Of a stretch of DNA of 64,000 bases, positions 21,422 to 33,491 are shown one piece after another (the first letter of the stretch is position 1; each line of letters opens with the position of its first letter). The stretch comes from Podospora pseudocomata. Taxonomy: Eukaryota; Ascomycota; Sordariomycetes; Sordariales; Podosporaceae. The notes beneath the pieces are model-generated. The model did no database searches. It had not been told where the DNA came from and saw nothing but the letters and a program-made list of their open reading frames with translations. The position numbers were made by a program, and so were the translations under genes. The stretch is taken from NCBI RefSeq assembly GCF_035222375.1, contig NW_026946365.1, positions 248,001 through 312,000 on the forward strand. Reading direction: 5' to 3'.

Positions 21422-22859
21422 ATGTCACACCCACGGCGAACTCCCGCTGGCACTCCACGGGCCCAGTCTATTGGCTTTGAGAAGCGGACGCGGAGCGAAT
21501 GTGGTTTTGATGATGTCGAGTCGTCGCTGGCCCCATTTGGCGTTTCGGCGTCCCAAACACACCAGGGCAATCTCACCAAAATCCTCTCTTACCTTGGCTC
21601 TCGAAACCCGTTCCCTGCCCAAATAGGCAGGGACGATATTGTGTGGCTGCTGGACAATGTTGCCTTTCGAGCCCAGAATGGGAACTGGCATGCCGAGTTT
21701 GTCGCCGCCGCTTTTGACCACCAGGCCTCGCCCAAGTTGGTCGATCTCGTGGGCGACATCGCGTCCAGGGTTGGCTTGTCCAAAGGAGACAAGGAGGAAG
21801 CCACCATCGAGAAACGTATTGCCCCCTTCGTCATGGAGGTTTTGCCCGGGAGACAAGTAAACCTCAAGTTCAACAACGCTATCGATATTCGTCTAGGGCC
21901 AGGCGGGAGGAATGGCATCAGCAGCGACGTTAGGAAGGTCACAGATGGCCAAGAGGGGGCTGTCACCGTGTCCAAGGCTGTCGTCCCTCAGGGTGTCACC
22001 GGAATGCTTGAAATGAAGACTGTTTACGCGGAACCTGAGGGATGGGCCGTCATCTCAGGTATGTGATTTTCAATTGCCTACTCGGAATTGCAGGAACATG
22101 GGAGAAGCTGACTCAAAACATTATGTGGCAGATGTCGATGACACCATCAAGGTCACCCAGACGAGCAGCCCAGTGGGCATTCTACGCTCGACATTTGTTG
22201 TAAGTCAATCAACGGAGAAGAGCGCCAAGAGGTAGAGTTAGGAAAGACTCACCACTGCCTAGTCCCAACCCACACCAATTCAAGGCATGCCCGAGCTTTA
22301 TGCCTACATCCAGACCATGGTGACAAGCTCAGCACCGTGGTTCTACCTTTCCGCTTCTCCCTACAACCTGTATCCCTTCCTTCGAAAGTTCAGGGATGAT
22401 TACTTTCCGCACGGACAACTTATCCTGAGGGATTCCAATCTTATGACTATCTCGGGGCTGCTGTCCAATCTTACCCTTGGTACTGAGAAATACAAGGTTG
22501 ACCGAATTGAAAAAATCCATCGGTGGCTCCCACGAAGGAAGATGATTCTCATCGGAGACTCGACGCAAAGCGACCCAGAGGCCTATGGAGACGCATGTAG
22601 GATGTTTCCAGGTTGGATAAAACTGATCCTTATTCGCAAGGTTGAAGATATTGCGGCTGTGGGGATTCACGAGAAGAATGAGCCGCAGAGGTTTGAAAAA
22701 GCCTTTGAGGACCTTCCCAGGTAAGACTATTGCCTGCTGATCTTGGACAAGCATTCTGAGAGTAACTTCTAACTGAAAAACAGAGAGCTATGGCATGTGT
22801 TTGAGGATCCTGCCGAGTGCCAGGAGTTGATACATAAGACGGTAACTGCTGGATTGTGA
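21422..22859 (+). CDS. App1-type phosphatidate phosphatase
   Basis: App1-family proteins dephosphorylate phosphatidate to diacylglycerol and act at actin patches and endocytic sites. The catalytic domain shows the DxDxT motif DVDDTIKVT (about residue 214) and the distal GDSTQSDPEAYGD motif. PWFYLSASPYNLYPFL and HGQLILRD between them are typical of the family. Four exons: 21422-22058, 22132-22199, 22263-22720 and 22784-22859; introns have GTATGT, GTAAGT and GTAAGA donors and the frame is kept throughout. The N-terminal 200 residues carry HQGNLTKILSYLGSRNPFP and a less conserved region usual for fungal members. Start ATG 21422 is the first ATG in the long frame. Confidence 0.88.
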
Positions 22860-23103
22860 AGCGTTTCAGCGAGCGGCACAGGGAAGGACTTGGACTGCAG
22901 TGGATGTTGTCCACCTTTTATTACGTCACCATACCAAGTTGAGAAACATCTCGGAATAAGACCCCGCACCGCCTTGCCGCAACTCTTCCCGAGCATGCCA
23001 CCCCGCTCTCATCCCCTCGGTGGAAGAACAAACCTGACCTCACTCTCACCATCTCTCCAGCAATATCCAATCTTGCCGGAAGCATGACCCCTAGCCAGTG
23101 ACA

Positions 23104-23972
23104 ATGGCATCTGAAACCCCAGCCAAGCGACAAAAGTCTTCCAAGGATGTGCCATACCGTCTCATCTACTGGCCTGGGCTTCCCGGCCGCGGAGAACATA
23201 TCCGTCTAGCGTTGGAAGAAGCCGGTGCTGAGTATGTCGACACGGCCCACCTCGAGGATGGCATAAACGATGTTCTTGCATACAACAGTGGTGAGCAACC
23301 CAAGGACGAAACCAACATCCCGCTCTTTGCACCACCGATTCTGCAGCACGGAGACCTCGTCATCAGCCAGACACCCAATATTCTCTTGTATTTGGGGCCT
23401 CGTTTGGGGCTGGTGACCGACCTGGAAAATGATCCTGATGGGCTGTACAGGATCAACAGCCTTGTCCTCACAGCTCTTGATGGCTTGAGCAACGAGCCCC
23501 ATGACTGCCACCACCCAATTGCCACAGGTCTGTACTATGAGGACCAAAAGGATGAGAGCAAGAGAAAGGCCGAGGACTACGTCAAAAACAGGCTCCCCAA
23601 GTTCTTGGGGTATTTTCAACGTGTGTTGGACTCAAAGGCCAGCGGCGACGGTCCGTGGCTCTATGGTGGAAAATTGACATACGCAGACTTGGTCCTGTTC
23701 CAGGTACGTTGCACCACAAGAATTTGGTTCTCGTGCTTTGCGCGTGTTTTCTGACCCGGTTGCGTGTTTCACAGTGCTTGGACGGTTTGATGTTCATGTT
23801 TCCCAAGGCAACGACCAAGTTGGAGCGTGAGGGCAAACATGGGAAGGTTTTTGCGCTTCACAAAGCTGTCGCGGAGCGTCCAAGGATCGAAAGCTATTTG
23901 GAGAGCTCACGGCGACAGAAGTATTCCAACGGCATCTATAGATACTACGAGGAGTTGGATTTTAAAGGCTGA
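23104..23972 (+). CDS. Glutathione S-transferase family protein
   Basis: Soluble GSTs conjugate glutathione to electrophiles in the cytosol. The N-terminal thioredoxin-like domain begins YRLIYWPGLPGRGEHIRLALEEAG, with Tyr and Arg in the usual glutathione site and ISQTPNILLYLGPRLGL as the SQS-like segment (here SQT). The helical C-terminal domain contains GDGPWLYGGKLTYADLVLFQ. Two exons, 23104-23703 and 23775-23972, with a GTACGT donor; the frame is kept (265 residues). ATG 23104 is the first in-frame ATG. The long acidic insert after residue 40 and the Tyr-type start suggest a sigma-like or fungal-specific class, but I cannot fix the class. Confidence 0.87.
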
Positions 23973-24385
23973 GTTTTGCTATTCTTGGATATGCGCTTGT
24001 ATAAATGGAGACTGTGTAACAATTTCAACGCCAAGATGATAAATGTTGGAGTTGGGAGATGGGTGTATATCGTGCCTGTGTCGTCAGCTGAATGATGACG
24101 TATTGATTTGACATCCATGATTCTATCTCTCCAGATATTGCATCAAGCCCTAGTGTATTTCAGACCTAAGACCTTTTACTTTTTCAAGGCCGGAAATACC
24201 ACCAAAGCTGTACAAGAACAATGCTCACTGTGCCGCCCGTACATCTAAGATCCTCTTGGTTCACAGCAGCTGCCCGCCTTCATTGTATCACGGTCCGCCC
24301 GGCCGACCATTCATCCGGTCAAATACACGCACCCCGGCCTACCCTGAATACAGTTCGTCCCGTATCGGGTTCGACAAGAAACAAA
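23973..24385. other. Intergenic region
   Basis: About 410 bases between two plus-strand genes. I see no gene or clear motif in it. Confidence 0.5.
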
Positions 24386-24935
24386 ATGCCGCCGTTTCCA
24401 AAGCCCAACGAAGAGCCACCTGCGCACAGGATGGTGTACTTTCCTGACATGACGACGGCGTTGCCGTCCGAATCAGGAGAGTTTCGTCGTGTGCTTTGGA
24501 CAGGACTGTACTCGCAGGTTGTCCTCATGACGGTGCCGGTAGGAGGTGACATAGGGGAAGAGGCATGTATTACCTCACAGTGCCGTCTTGGTCGGGGTGA
24601 GTGGGTGCTAACGACAGCCGAGGCAGATTCACACGGTGGATCAGATCCTCACCTTCACTTCAGGCAGAGGTCTTGCACAGGTTGGAGGAGAGGAGCGGGA
24701 TATCAAAGCCGGGGACATGGTCGTCGTGCCTGCGGGGACCAAGCACCAGTTTCTCAATACTGGTCCTAACCCGCTCATTTTGTACACCGTCTACTCGCCT
24801 GCGGAGCACAAGGCCACCACTGTGCACAAGACCAAGGAAGAAGGAGACAAGGCCGAGGAGGAGGGACGGGACGAGCCTCCTGTCTGGAGCCAGCGGAGCA
24901 AGCAGGAGAATGAGGAGGATCGTCCAGTGGGCTGA
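24386..24935 (+). CDS. Small cupin-domain protein with a GC-AG intron
   Basis: Single-domain cupins bind a metal in a beta-barrel and act as small oxygenases, isomerases or binding proteins; the substrate cannot be told here. Cupin motif 1 spans GGDIGEEIHTVDQILTFTSG and motif 2 is GDMVVVPAGTKHQFLNTG (G-x5-P-x-G-x2-H-x3-N). The two motif-1 His residues of classic cupins are reduced to one His. Exons 24386-24562 and 24627-24935; the intron opens GCATGT and ends GGCAG, a GC-AG intron, and this choice alone restores GEE-IHTVDQ in frame (161 residues). The C-terminus is a charged tail rich in Lys and Glu. Confidence 0.82.
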
Positions 24936-25262
24936 TGATGTGCAGGTGTTGCATGAAAGTGCTGATGGTTTCGTTAGGGGCACTGTATGTCAAACTGGAT
25001 AAGCATGACATTTTTATAAGCTTTATACACTGCTATGAGTTTGAAGAGATGGTGTTGTGTGATGTTTGTATAAACCTGCCCATCAGGGGGTTATTGCGTG
25101 TCCCCTGCCCAAGATGACATTTCATTATGATTGACGTCACATAACGCCAATGGAAGACATTAAATCAAAACTGAACGAGGAAAGTCAAAAGTGTGTAACG
25201 TTACATGTTGTTCTATCAATTCAAATTTATTGTACATCCTGGACTGTCAGTCCATTCTTGAA
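24936..25262. other. Convergent intergenic region
   Basis: About 330 bases between the 3' ends of the cupin and alpha-glucosidase genes, AT-rich as expected for 3' untranslated sequence. No other feature seen. Confidence 0.5.
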
Positions 25263-28082
25263 TTAATCCAAATCGCCAACGGTAATCTCAAACTCCCCAG
25301 TGAGCGGCTGCTCAACCTCCACCGTCGTCTCGACCGTCTCATCTCTCTTGCGCTTGCCAGCTCCAATGACGGTGACCTTGGTGATCTTGACCTTGGTCTG
25401 GAACCCAAACTTGCCCTTGGCCGTCAAGACACCGCGGGCGTAGCGGAAAGTAATCTCGGTAGTGCCCTTCTGCTCGACGCTAACACCGTCATCAAGGTAG
25501 AGAGTACCTGTGGCAGTGCCATCGGCACCAACGGGCACGAGAAGCTCAAAGTTCTGCTCACGGACCCCGGTGGTGGTCATGGCCGACTTGACGCGGGCTG
25601 GAACAATAACACCGCCCCGGAGGAAGAGGGGAATGTCGGACAGACCTTGATTCGCGAGGCGGATGGTGCGACCTTGACCCTGGATCTTCTTATGGGTGTA
25701 GAAATCATAGAATATATCCTTGGGGAGGTACACCTCGACGCTGGTGGAGCCCTCCTGGGTGACAGGTGCCACGAGGAGGCCAGGGCCATAGAAGTACTGG
25801 TTCTCAAGGCCGAACGTGTTGGAGTCGTTGGGGTACAGGTAGAAGACGGGGTTGATGAGGGGGGTGCCGTCAACGGTCTGCTTGTGCATGGCGGTATAGA
25901 TGTAATCGAGAAGGCGGTAGCGGATATCAATGGCCTTGCGGGCGGCCTTGGTAACGCTCTCCCAGCGGTAGAACTCCTGCGAGATGGCAGGGGGGTACTC
26001 GTTGTGGTTGCGGTAGAACGGAGCGAAGGCACCAAGGGTGGCCCAGCGGGCGCAGAGCTCCTCCGTGGTCGAGCCAGCGAAACCGCACACATCAGCACCG
26101 ACCATGGGAACCTGGTAGATAGCGGCAAATGCCATCATGGCTCGGATGGTTCCGCGATATGCAGCCCAGTCGGCAACGTTGTCTCCCAGCCACTTGCCGA
26201 CTGAAGCGCCGGCGCCGGCAAAGGTGGAACGAGTGATGACCAGGGGGCGAAGACCGGGACGTCTGGCAAGCATGGCATCGCTGGAAAAGGTTGACATCAT
26301 GGAGCCGTAAAGGTTGTGGACATCGTACTCGGCGAGGCCGTTCTCGTGAATGGTGTTTGTGTTCACGGTCTTGTTGGAGATGCCGCCCTTGTCAGCGTTC
26401 CACGAATCCATGTAGGCGGCCTTGTTGTGGATGGAATACTTGGGGAACAACAGGTCGCGACCGGGAAGACCCTTCCACTTGGTCACGGGACCGGCGTGGG
26501 GGTTGCTGAGGGGGACAACATCCCGAGCAGCTGGAGCCGCGATCTGGGGCACTTCATCGCGCTTGCACTGGGTGCCCTCTGGCTGGAATTCACACGGCCA
26601 GCCTGGGAGAGGGCGCTCGGAGTGGCTGCGCACAGGTGGCGGGGTGGGAGGGAAACCGACGGCAGCCGCGAAGGGATCGCTGCAGGGGAAGAAGCAGGGG
26701 AAATTGGAGGGCTCGTTCATGTCGATCCAGAGGCCGTCGATATCGACACCGGTGTCTCTGGAGAAGAACAGAGAAAACTCGTTGTTCCAGTACGTTGTAA
26801 TGTTCGTAGAGAACCAGTCAGGAAAGACGGAGACACCTGGCCAGACGACACCAAGATACTCGGATCCGTTGTCGCGCTTGAGAAAGATGCTGTCCTCGAC
26901 ACCACGATGATAAGCAGGATAATCGGCGTATCCGACAGCGGGATCGACCATCACGATGTATTTCTGCTGGTTCTTGTGGAGGTGGTCAACAAGACTTCGG
27001 TAGACGGGCATCGGGAACCTCTCGGGGTCGTTGGAAAACACCCTTCTCTGGTCCATGTAGTCGATATCTGTCCACATGACCTCGAGGGGAATCTGGGCTT
27101 GGCTGTAGTTGTATACTACCTCGGCGACCTCATAGATGTCACGGTAGCCATACCTGCAGTTGTGGTAACCCAGACCCCAGTACGGCATCATGGCGGGGAG
27201 TCCCGCGACCTCGGCATACTGGCGCGCAACGTCGATCGGGGTTGGGCCGGCCATGAAGTAAAAGTCAAACACGCCTCCGATGGTGTTGTACTCGAGGAAC
27301 TGTCCTGATTTGTCCTTGTCGATCTTGATGTCCATACCGTTGGAGTTGAGGAAAAAGACGCCGTGAGTGCCCGTCTTCCTGTGCTCGTAGTACACGGGAT
27401 GGCTGCCATACAAATTTGCCCCCTCAGGCGTGGCAAACGAGTCCTGGGACCACATCGTGCGGATGTAGTTGGTGGTATTGAGACGGAACGGATCCCAGTG
27501 CTCACCGAGGCCATACAGGTTGGGGTTGTTGGGAAGCTTGGTTCTCAGGCGCAGGTACTGGGACTCGAAGACGAGAGGGGCGGCGGAAGTGTCAAACAGA
27601 ACCTCACCGGTCTTGCGCCGGACGACTGAGAACGAAAAGGGATTCGTCTTGTACTTGAACTCCAACGCCGACCGCTTAGCGTTCGATCCAGAGCCCTTGG
27701 GACGAGGAAACACAGATTCCGGGACCTGGAAGACAGCATCGTTGGTGTCCTGAATCTTGACGTGGATGCGGTTATCTGGCGGGCTGTTAGTGGGAGGGAG
27801 AGATGGGCGCCGGGAGGTTTGAAGAGATGCAGGACACTTACCAGTCTCGTAGGTGACCTCGAGACGGAGTTTCTCCAAGTCCGTTCCGTAGGTGTTGCAC
27901 GCGCGACCGGCCAGTGACAGGTCGGCTGTGAGCCTGGATGAGGTGGTCTTGACGTTGGAGGCTTTGTAGCCAGGGCACTCGCTCAAAGGGCGTTCGACAG
28001 CGACAGCGACAGCCCTGGGCGCGATGGCGGCCGAGCTGAGCCCGGCCAACAGCCCGAGACCCAGAAGACGAGGTCCGATCAT
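25263..28082 (-). CDS. Secreted alpha-glucosidase, glycoside hydrolase family 31
   Basis: GH31 alpha-glucosidases release glucose from maltose and starch oligomers. The protein starts with a signal peptide ([20 protein letters not shown]). The nucleophile aspartate lies in [13 protein letters not shown] (about residue 430) and the acid/base in WLGDNVADW (about residue 611). GADVCGF and several N-glycosylation sequons (NNTT-like) follow the secreted fungal pattern. Exons 28082-27842 and 27775-25263 with a 66-base GTAAGT intron that restores [11 protein letters not shown]; the product is 917 residues. The C-terminus keeps a beta-domain ending VTVGDLD. It is not next to an amylase or an AmyR-like gene here. 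Start ATG 28082 opens the signal peptide. Confidence 0.93.
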   Translation of the reverse strand: MIGPRLLGLGLLAGLSSAAIAPRAVAVAVERPLSECPGYKASNVKTTSSRLTADLSLAGRACNTYGTDLEKLRLEVTYETGKCPASLQTSRRPSLPPTNSPPDNRIHVKIQDTNDAVFQVPESVFPRPKGSGSNAKRSALEFKYKTNPFSFSVVRRKTGEVLFDTSAAPLVFESQYLRLRTKLPNNPNLYGLGEHWDPFRLNTTNYIRTMWSQDSFATPEGANLYGSHPVYYEHRKTGTHGVFFLNSNGMDIKIDKDKSGQFLEYNTIGGVFDFYFMAGPTPIDVARQYAEVAGLPAMMPYWGLGYHNCRYGYRDIYEVAEVVYNYSQAQIPLEVMWTDIDYMDQRRVFSNDPERFPMPVYRSLVDHLHKNQQKYIVMVDPAVGYADYPAYHRGVEDSIFLKRDNGSEYLGVVWPGVSVFPDWFSTNITTYWNNEFSLFFSRDTGVDIDGLWIDMNEPSNFPCFFPCSDPFAAAVGFPPTPPPVRSHSERPLPGWPCEFQPEGTQCKRDEVPQIAAPAARDVVPLSNPHAGPVTKWKGLPGRDLLFPKYSIHNKAAYMDSWNADKGGISNKTVNTNTIHENGLAEYDVHNLYGSMMSTFSSDAMLARRPGLRPLVITRSTFAGAGASVGKWLGDNVADWAAYRGTIRAMMAFAAIYQVPMVGADVCGFAGSTTEELCARWATLGAFAPFYRNHNEYPPAISQEFYRWESVTKAARKAIDIRYRLLDYIYTAMHKQTVDGTPLINPVFYLYPNDSNTFGLENQYFYGPGLLVAPVTQEGSTSVEVYLPKDIFYDFYTHKKIQGQGRTIRLANQGLSDIPLFLRGGVIVPARVKSAMTTTGVREQNFELLVPVGADGTATGTLYLDDGVSVEQKGTTEITFRYARGVLTAKGKFGFQTKVKITKVTVIGAGKRKRDETVETTVEVEQPLTGEFEITVGDLD

Positions 28083-29406
28083 GTTGTCCCTCTGGCACGT
28101 AGGATATTCACACGGACAACGGCACCTAGGAGGTTGACCATTGGAACGGCAAGTAAGGGGTTGGGAGCGCTATTTATCCCCGCGAGGATGTGGATGCACA
28201 CATCTATATCACAAGCCCACCACCCCGCATTCTGGTTCTGCGGTGCTCGGTCATGGCAACCACGGATCATGGTGACACTGCTGTCGATCCCATCTACGCC
28301 ATTCTTCCATTCTCCCCTGTCGATTAACCATATGGCAGGGAGTCGCAGTGCGCTCCGTCACGAAGAAATTCCGCAGTGTGGACAGAGGAGGTCCATCGCG
28401 GTCTTGACAAGACCTCCGAATGGCAAGGCAAAAGGGCCGTTTGACAACTCAAGCCAGCGACATACAGCAGTATGTGATGTTGGTGAAGCTTGGCACCTAG
28501 TCTCTTCACCGGCTCTGCCCAACGTCTTCAACCTGGCCGGCAAGGTGTGGTGGAGCGAGAAGGCCCGCTTCTTCCCCGGCCGGTACGGAGTATGACATGG
28601 TGAGCGACGGTCAACAGCCATTCTTCATCCCCAGACCAACTTTCTCCCCGCACCATATTTGCTTCGATTGGCTTGTCCCCCCGAGTCTGGTAGGATTGGA
28701 GGTGGAGCCATCCCCCGGCCCGACAAGAAAACCGTTGTGCCATGCACGCCATAAAGGGCCGAATGCGGGCTGGAGAAGCCCCGGCTAGAGCCATGTCCAT
28801 CACCATCCCGGCCGGCCGCGCCAAGTTGCTGCAGGGCGGCGGTAGCTTCATCTCGTTGTGGCCCTGCTGCGGTGTTGTTCGCTCTGATGGCCAGTTGGTT
28901 CAGCGGTTGATGGAGAAGCTAAAGCAGGATCGAGCGGATGTAGAGGGAAATGTTTATAGCGACCGAAAGACGTGGAATTTTATTGTGTGGTGGTCCCTGA
29001 ATAGACAAACTGCCGTGCTGGTGAAGGGATAGTAGACAACGGATTTACGTCGCTAGTAAGATCGAGCTCTGCCAGCTCAAATGATCCCATAAAACCCCCT
29101 TGACCCTTCCAGTAAATACACTCCATGTTGGGGGGAGGGGGGCTCGACGTCAACAGGTCAGCCCACCGCCCGATGTGCTGGACAACCCAAAGGCTTCCTA
29201 CAGTAAAAGACCCCAAATCCCTGCGCTCAATGCCAGCCTTGATTTGTATTCCGACCCTGCCCTGGACCCTAGGACAAAACAAAATGTACCAAATCGACTT
29301 CTTGTTATACATGCCTTCATAAGCGGTGTCTTGATATTCGTTCCAGAAATAGAAGATGCTGCGAGTTTCGCCTGCATACCGACTTTTGCGAAAAAAGAAA
29401 ACTCAT
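28083..29406. other. Intergenic region upstream of the alpha-glucosidase gene
   Basis: About 1.3 kb holding the promoter of the minus-strand alpha-glucosidase gene and the 3' region of the next minus-strand gene. CCGGCCGGTACGG near 28577 is CGG-rich, but its spacing does not match a known AmyR site. No gene is supported. Confidence 0.5.
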
Positions 29407-32198
29407 TCAATCCACCTCCATATCGTCAGCCATTGGCAACGTTATCGCTACAGTGATGGACGGGTCTTCGTCCTCCCTCTTCCCACCATCTACCAAAAAA
29501 GAGTTGTTGGTATTGCTGTTGCTGCTGCCGCTGCCGTTGCCGTGACCGTTGGAGTCCCTCTCAGCAACCCCGTTTCCATTCCCATTCCCACTTGTAAGCT
29601 TGTATTCCCCGTCCTCCAGTCGTTCAATGATACCTTCCTCCAGCGCCCAATCAGACAGTAGACTGTCAACGCCCATTTGCTGGGCCTCACCCTTTTCCAT
29701 GTGGCGGCCAACGTGTTCGGTCCACTCATCCCAGGACCCGGGTCCTTCAAAAACACTTTGGCAGTCTTGTTTCGGACAGGCCGAGCGTTGTGGTGGTTGC
29801 CTCCTCGTCACCAAACAAGAGGCCTGCATCTCCTTGACATGAGTTTCCCATTCCACCTGCAGTTTGCTGTCGCCCTTGGCGATGGACTTTTTGATGGCGA
29901 ACGGAGCATGCATCCGCCGAAGATGTTGCGTGAACAAGTCCTTGCGGTTGAACTCGTTGCCTTTGCCATCGGGACTGCTCTGCGGACACGAAGAGCATCG
30001 ATAATACTGCAGACACAGATGCTGGGATGCGATGTGCCTCTTCCACTCATTTTTGGAGCCAAATGTGCTCGGGCAGCCGGCGAAGGAGAAGGCACAAGGA
30101 AAGGGTCTTGTGTGGGCGGCAGCGACATGCTTTCGGAGCGACGAGGAATCCTTGAAAGGTGCATGACTGCAGAGGTCACAAAGGGTATCCTGCTTGGGAG
30201 TTTGTTTCTGCAGGGGCCTCCGAGCTTTAGACTTAGCGGTAGGAGTCCCATATTCGGGGGCATATTGGATCTCGTCGGCCGTTGGCCCAGCCACTTCAGC
30301 TGGGGGCGATCCGGGATCGCCGGCATGTCGCACGGCGATGCTGTCGCCTATTCGTGTGTTTGAGGGATCGTGGGCCGATAGGCCGTCATCACTAACGTGA
30401 CGGACGTGGCTCAGTGCTTTGAGCTGCTCTGCCGCTTCTTTCATTTCAGCTGATTCCTCCACCTCTTCCTGGGGGACAGCGGAAGGCTGCTGGCCTTGGG
30501 GTGCCGGAGGTGGCGCTGATATCGCCCCCCCGTTGACCACTGCCGGTTGTGAACGTGAATCCGCCTGACGCCCCGGTGTTTCCTGCTGAATGGGGACGTA
30601 CTGAGCCACAGCTTGCTCGCGCCGAGTAGCGGATGGACTACCCTTTGCAGGTGGGCGAGCTTCGAACGCCGTGCGGTTCTCATCTAGCTCTTTTGGCTGC
30701 AGCGAACCGTTGGCAGCCTGATTTACCAGTCGCTCGTAGAGGTGGATCATATTATGTGACCCAATGGAGCCCAGGAAGCAGCACACCTTGTCGTGCTGAA
30801 CAACATTCCACACGCTGTTGGGCATGGATATGAGAAGCATCGTGGGAGGGCCCAAGAACATGCCTTCCACCTTGATTTTTGACGCTGCAGGAGGCGTGTT
30901 GTGAAGCCACTGATTAAAATACGCCATGTCGGGACTCGCGTCGCCAACAAACGTGGTACACACCAAGACTCTTGGTTCGTCAAACGTCAGGCCCATCACC
31001 TCCTCAGAGCTCAAGGGCCGGTCTTCACGGCCGGACTTCCACGTTCCCTGAAGATCCGTGTCTGCAGACTGGGGAGGCGACTGAAGCTGGGCGGCTTTGG
31101 GGTCCAGAGGTACCAGAATGATTCCATGCCCCCTAGTGTGGGTAAGCGTAAACAAAGCAGGTATCCTTTCATGGGCCACGGGTTGCTTGCTGGCCCCGTT
31201 GGCCAGTCTGGCCAGAGCTTGTGCGCTCTCATGCTGTCTTTGTTGTCGAAGATCCTCGAATAATCGTTGAGCACTAAAAGGGCGATTCGTGAGACTCAGC
31301 TTGTGAAGTGTGTCGGTCAGAGAGGCGGTAAATGAGCGAGGGCCGGGCTCAAAGGGGGTCTGCTCTGGGGTGTATGCCGCGATGGCTTGCTTGGCTACGT
31401 TGCTCCCAGCCATGGGCGCATTGGGGATGGCACATGAGTCAAGGAGGAGCAGTATTTCGGACTGTGCATCCTCAAACAGGCACCGGACACCGTCCCACTT
31501 CAGCTTGGCAGCATCCTCACGAGCATTGCTAGAGCAAAGTATTAGCACATCGAGACCCCAGCATCGAGACCTTTGATAACCTACCAGGCCCAGTACAGCT
31601 GGTTGTCGGAACCAACATAGCCATGGCCAGCATAATATATAATCAAGAGATGATCTGGGCGGGCATTGTCCAGAAACGAGGCCATCTGAACACCGAGCTT
31701 GATGCTTGGATTTGGAACCGTGGGGATTGCCCACTTGTCAGTGTGATAGTTGTAACGCTCAATAAACACCTTTTCCAACGCCAGCAGGTCCTGCTCCACC
31801 GAAGTGTCATCCTCCCATCGCAGCATGAGCACCGACACACTGGTATGCTGTGGCTTCAGTGTTTGCTGGTGGATGTGCATGGCGGCATCTTGGAGATGCC
31901 GAGCAAAAGCCTCGAACTCGTGCCGCTCGGGTGGCGGCGCAACAGACTCGGTGGGCGCATAGTGAGGAGGCGGAAGCTGTCGACACCGTTAGTGCTCCGG
32001 CGGGCAGGTGAACAAGGGCGACGGGATACGCACCTGTTCTGGGGGGAAACTGTGTGGTGGAGGCTGCGCCTGAGTATGTGGAGGTGCTGGAGCCGGGACC
32101 GGGACCGGGACCGGGACGGACGCCGGAGCGTGAGGAGGCAGGACGGGCGGATCGGCGACTTTGGGGGCAAGCCTCCGGCGTTTGGAAGAAGGCTCCAT
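29407..32198 (-). CDS. Caspase-like (peptidase C14) domain fused to C2H2 zinc fingers
   Basis: Three exons (32198-32034, 31976-31585, 31528-29407) join in frame to 892 residues. Domain order: a proline-rich start with a basic SKRRRL stretch (1-60); a caspase-like fold with the catalytic His in IIYYAGHGY (about 173) and Cys in EILLLLDSCAIP (about 218); a long middle part; then C2H2-type fingers from about 635 (CDLCSHAPFKDSSSLRKHV, then CAFSFAGCPSTF...H, then CSSCP...RKDLFTQHLRRMH) and a further CPKQDC...H unit. A glycine/asparagine tail follows. Metacaspases and relatives cut after Arg/Lys and serve proteostasis or cell death. Zinc fingers on such a protein suggest nucleic-acid or protein binding. 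Both catalytic residues are present; substrate and role are unknown. Confidence 0.86.
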
Positions 32199-32973
32199 GG
32201 TGGTGGTGGTGATGGTGGTGGTGCACGAGGACGACTGTTGGGCGAAAGCACGGGGCCCAGGCGCAACAGCCAGAGACCCAAAAGACACGGCAATCCGATG
32301 TGTGTGCCGCCTTTGCGGTGGTCCTAGAGAATGAGAGATACCAAGAGCTGAGATGGTGGGGAGCAACCAAAGGGCCCAATGGTTCGGCAGCGTTCAAAGG
32401 TGCGGTAGTAGAGACGAATTGATGGCGACAGCGTCAACAACAGCGACAACAGCAGACGGCGTGGTGGGTGCGAGAGGAGAAAGGCGGGCAGGAAGAATGA
32501 GGTTTGAGGCCGCACCGTCGGGGGGTGGGATGGGATAGGATAGGATAGGTGGGCGAGCGACACACACACGCACACCTCTCACACACAGTAAGGCTGTGCT
32601 GAACTGGAAAAGGACCACTCGGCTCTGGATTAGCCTTGTGGCAGGGCCATGGCGCTATATGATTGGCTGGCGGCGGCTTGTCCTAGATGGAGCCGGCAAG
32701 GAGGGGGAGCGGGGCTGCAACTCTGCCTTGCGGCCAGTCACAGGCCGCCACAAGAGCGCTCGAACCACCCGGCATGTGTGATCAGCTGGCAAGGTCTGGC
32801 GAAGACTTGGCTTGGGCTTGGGATTGGGCTTGGTTCTCCTCCAACCTTGTCACTTCTTCTCGTCTCTCTCATCCTCAGCGTTAGCTGTGTTGTCTGTTGT
32901 CTGTTTCTCTTGTGCCTGTTGTGTTGTATTGTGTTGTGTTGTCCTGTGTTGTGTTGAGTGTGAGTGTGAGTGT

Positions 32974-33010
<37 letters not shown>

Positions 33011-33491
33011 CATGTTAAACAGGTGGAATGAAGCACTATGTAAGGTAGTAAGTAGTGTGTAGGTATGTACGATGGATTGGATTCTCCTCGTTTCCCATAG
33101 ACCCATTCCTCCCCCCGTGGCACTGTTTATTACAACACCAACCTGGAGCCAGATCGAATTTATCTATCCGTTGCATGCATGCGTCTCTGCCCAACTGCCT
33201 TTTCTCGCTCGCCTTGCTGCTACAGGCGGGCTTGGTCTGGCTGCTGGTTCTGCAACGGCGCCTTCTTATTCGCCTCGTAGCTCGCCCAAAAGAGACAAAC
33301 CAGGCCAGCAAATGGGCCATCGATGGCCATGCAAGACGAGGCCGGATCCTGACCAAAGCTGCAGTCTTGCAGGCTCTTCGGCCTTCTCATTGGCGGCTGT
33401 CAGCCTTCTGCAGCACGCTGCCTGCAGCACTTGATTGGCACAGGTCAGCCGTTCACCACCTGACTGCCAAGGTAGGGGACGGTACCTATCT
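32199..33491. other. Intergenic region with promoter of the caspase-like gene
   Basis: About 1.3 kb upstream of the caspase-like gene and downstream of the MATE gene, both on the minus strand. It holds simple repeats (TAGGA units near 32536 and the TG tract listed separately). No gene is supported. Confidence 0.5.
32957..33011. repeat. (TG)n microsatellite
   Basis: GTGAG units pass into an uninterrupted TG run ending in GCGCGC. It lies in the intergenic region. Confidence 0.9.

Noticed and set aside
25191-27308. Two long plus-strand open frames (over 300 residues each) opposite the alpha-glucosidase gene.
   Set aside because: They are shadows of a GC-biased coding strand. They show no domains, and the minus-strand GH31 protein is unambiguous.
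28561-28600. Possible AmyR site in the alpha-glucosidase promoter.
   Set aside because: The CGG triplets are not spaced as in the known CGG-N8-CGG pattern.
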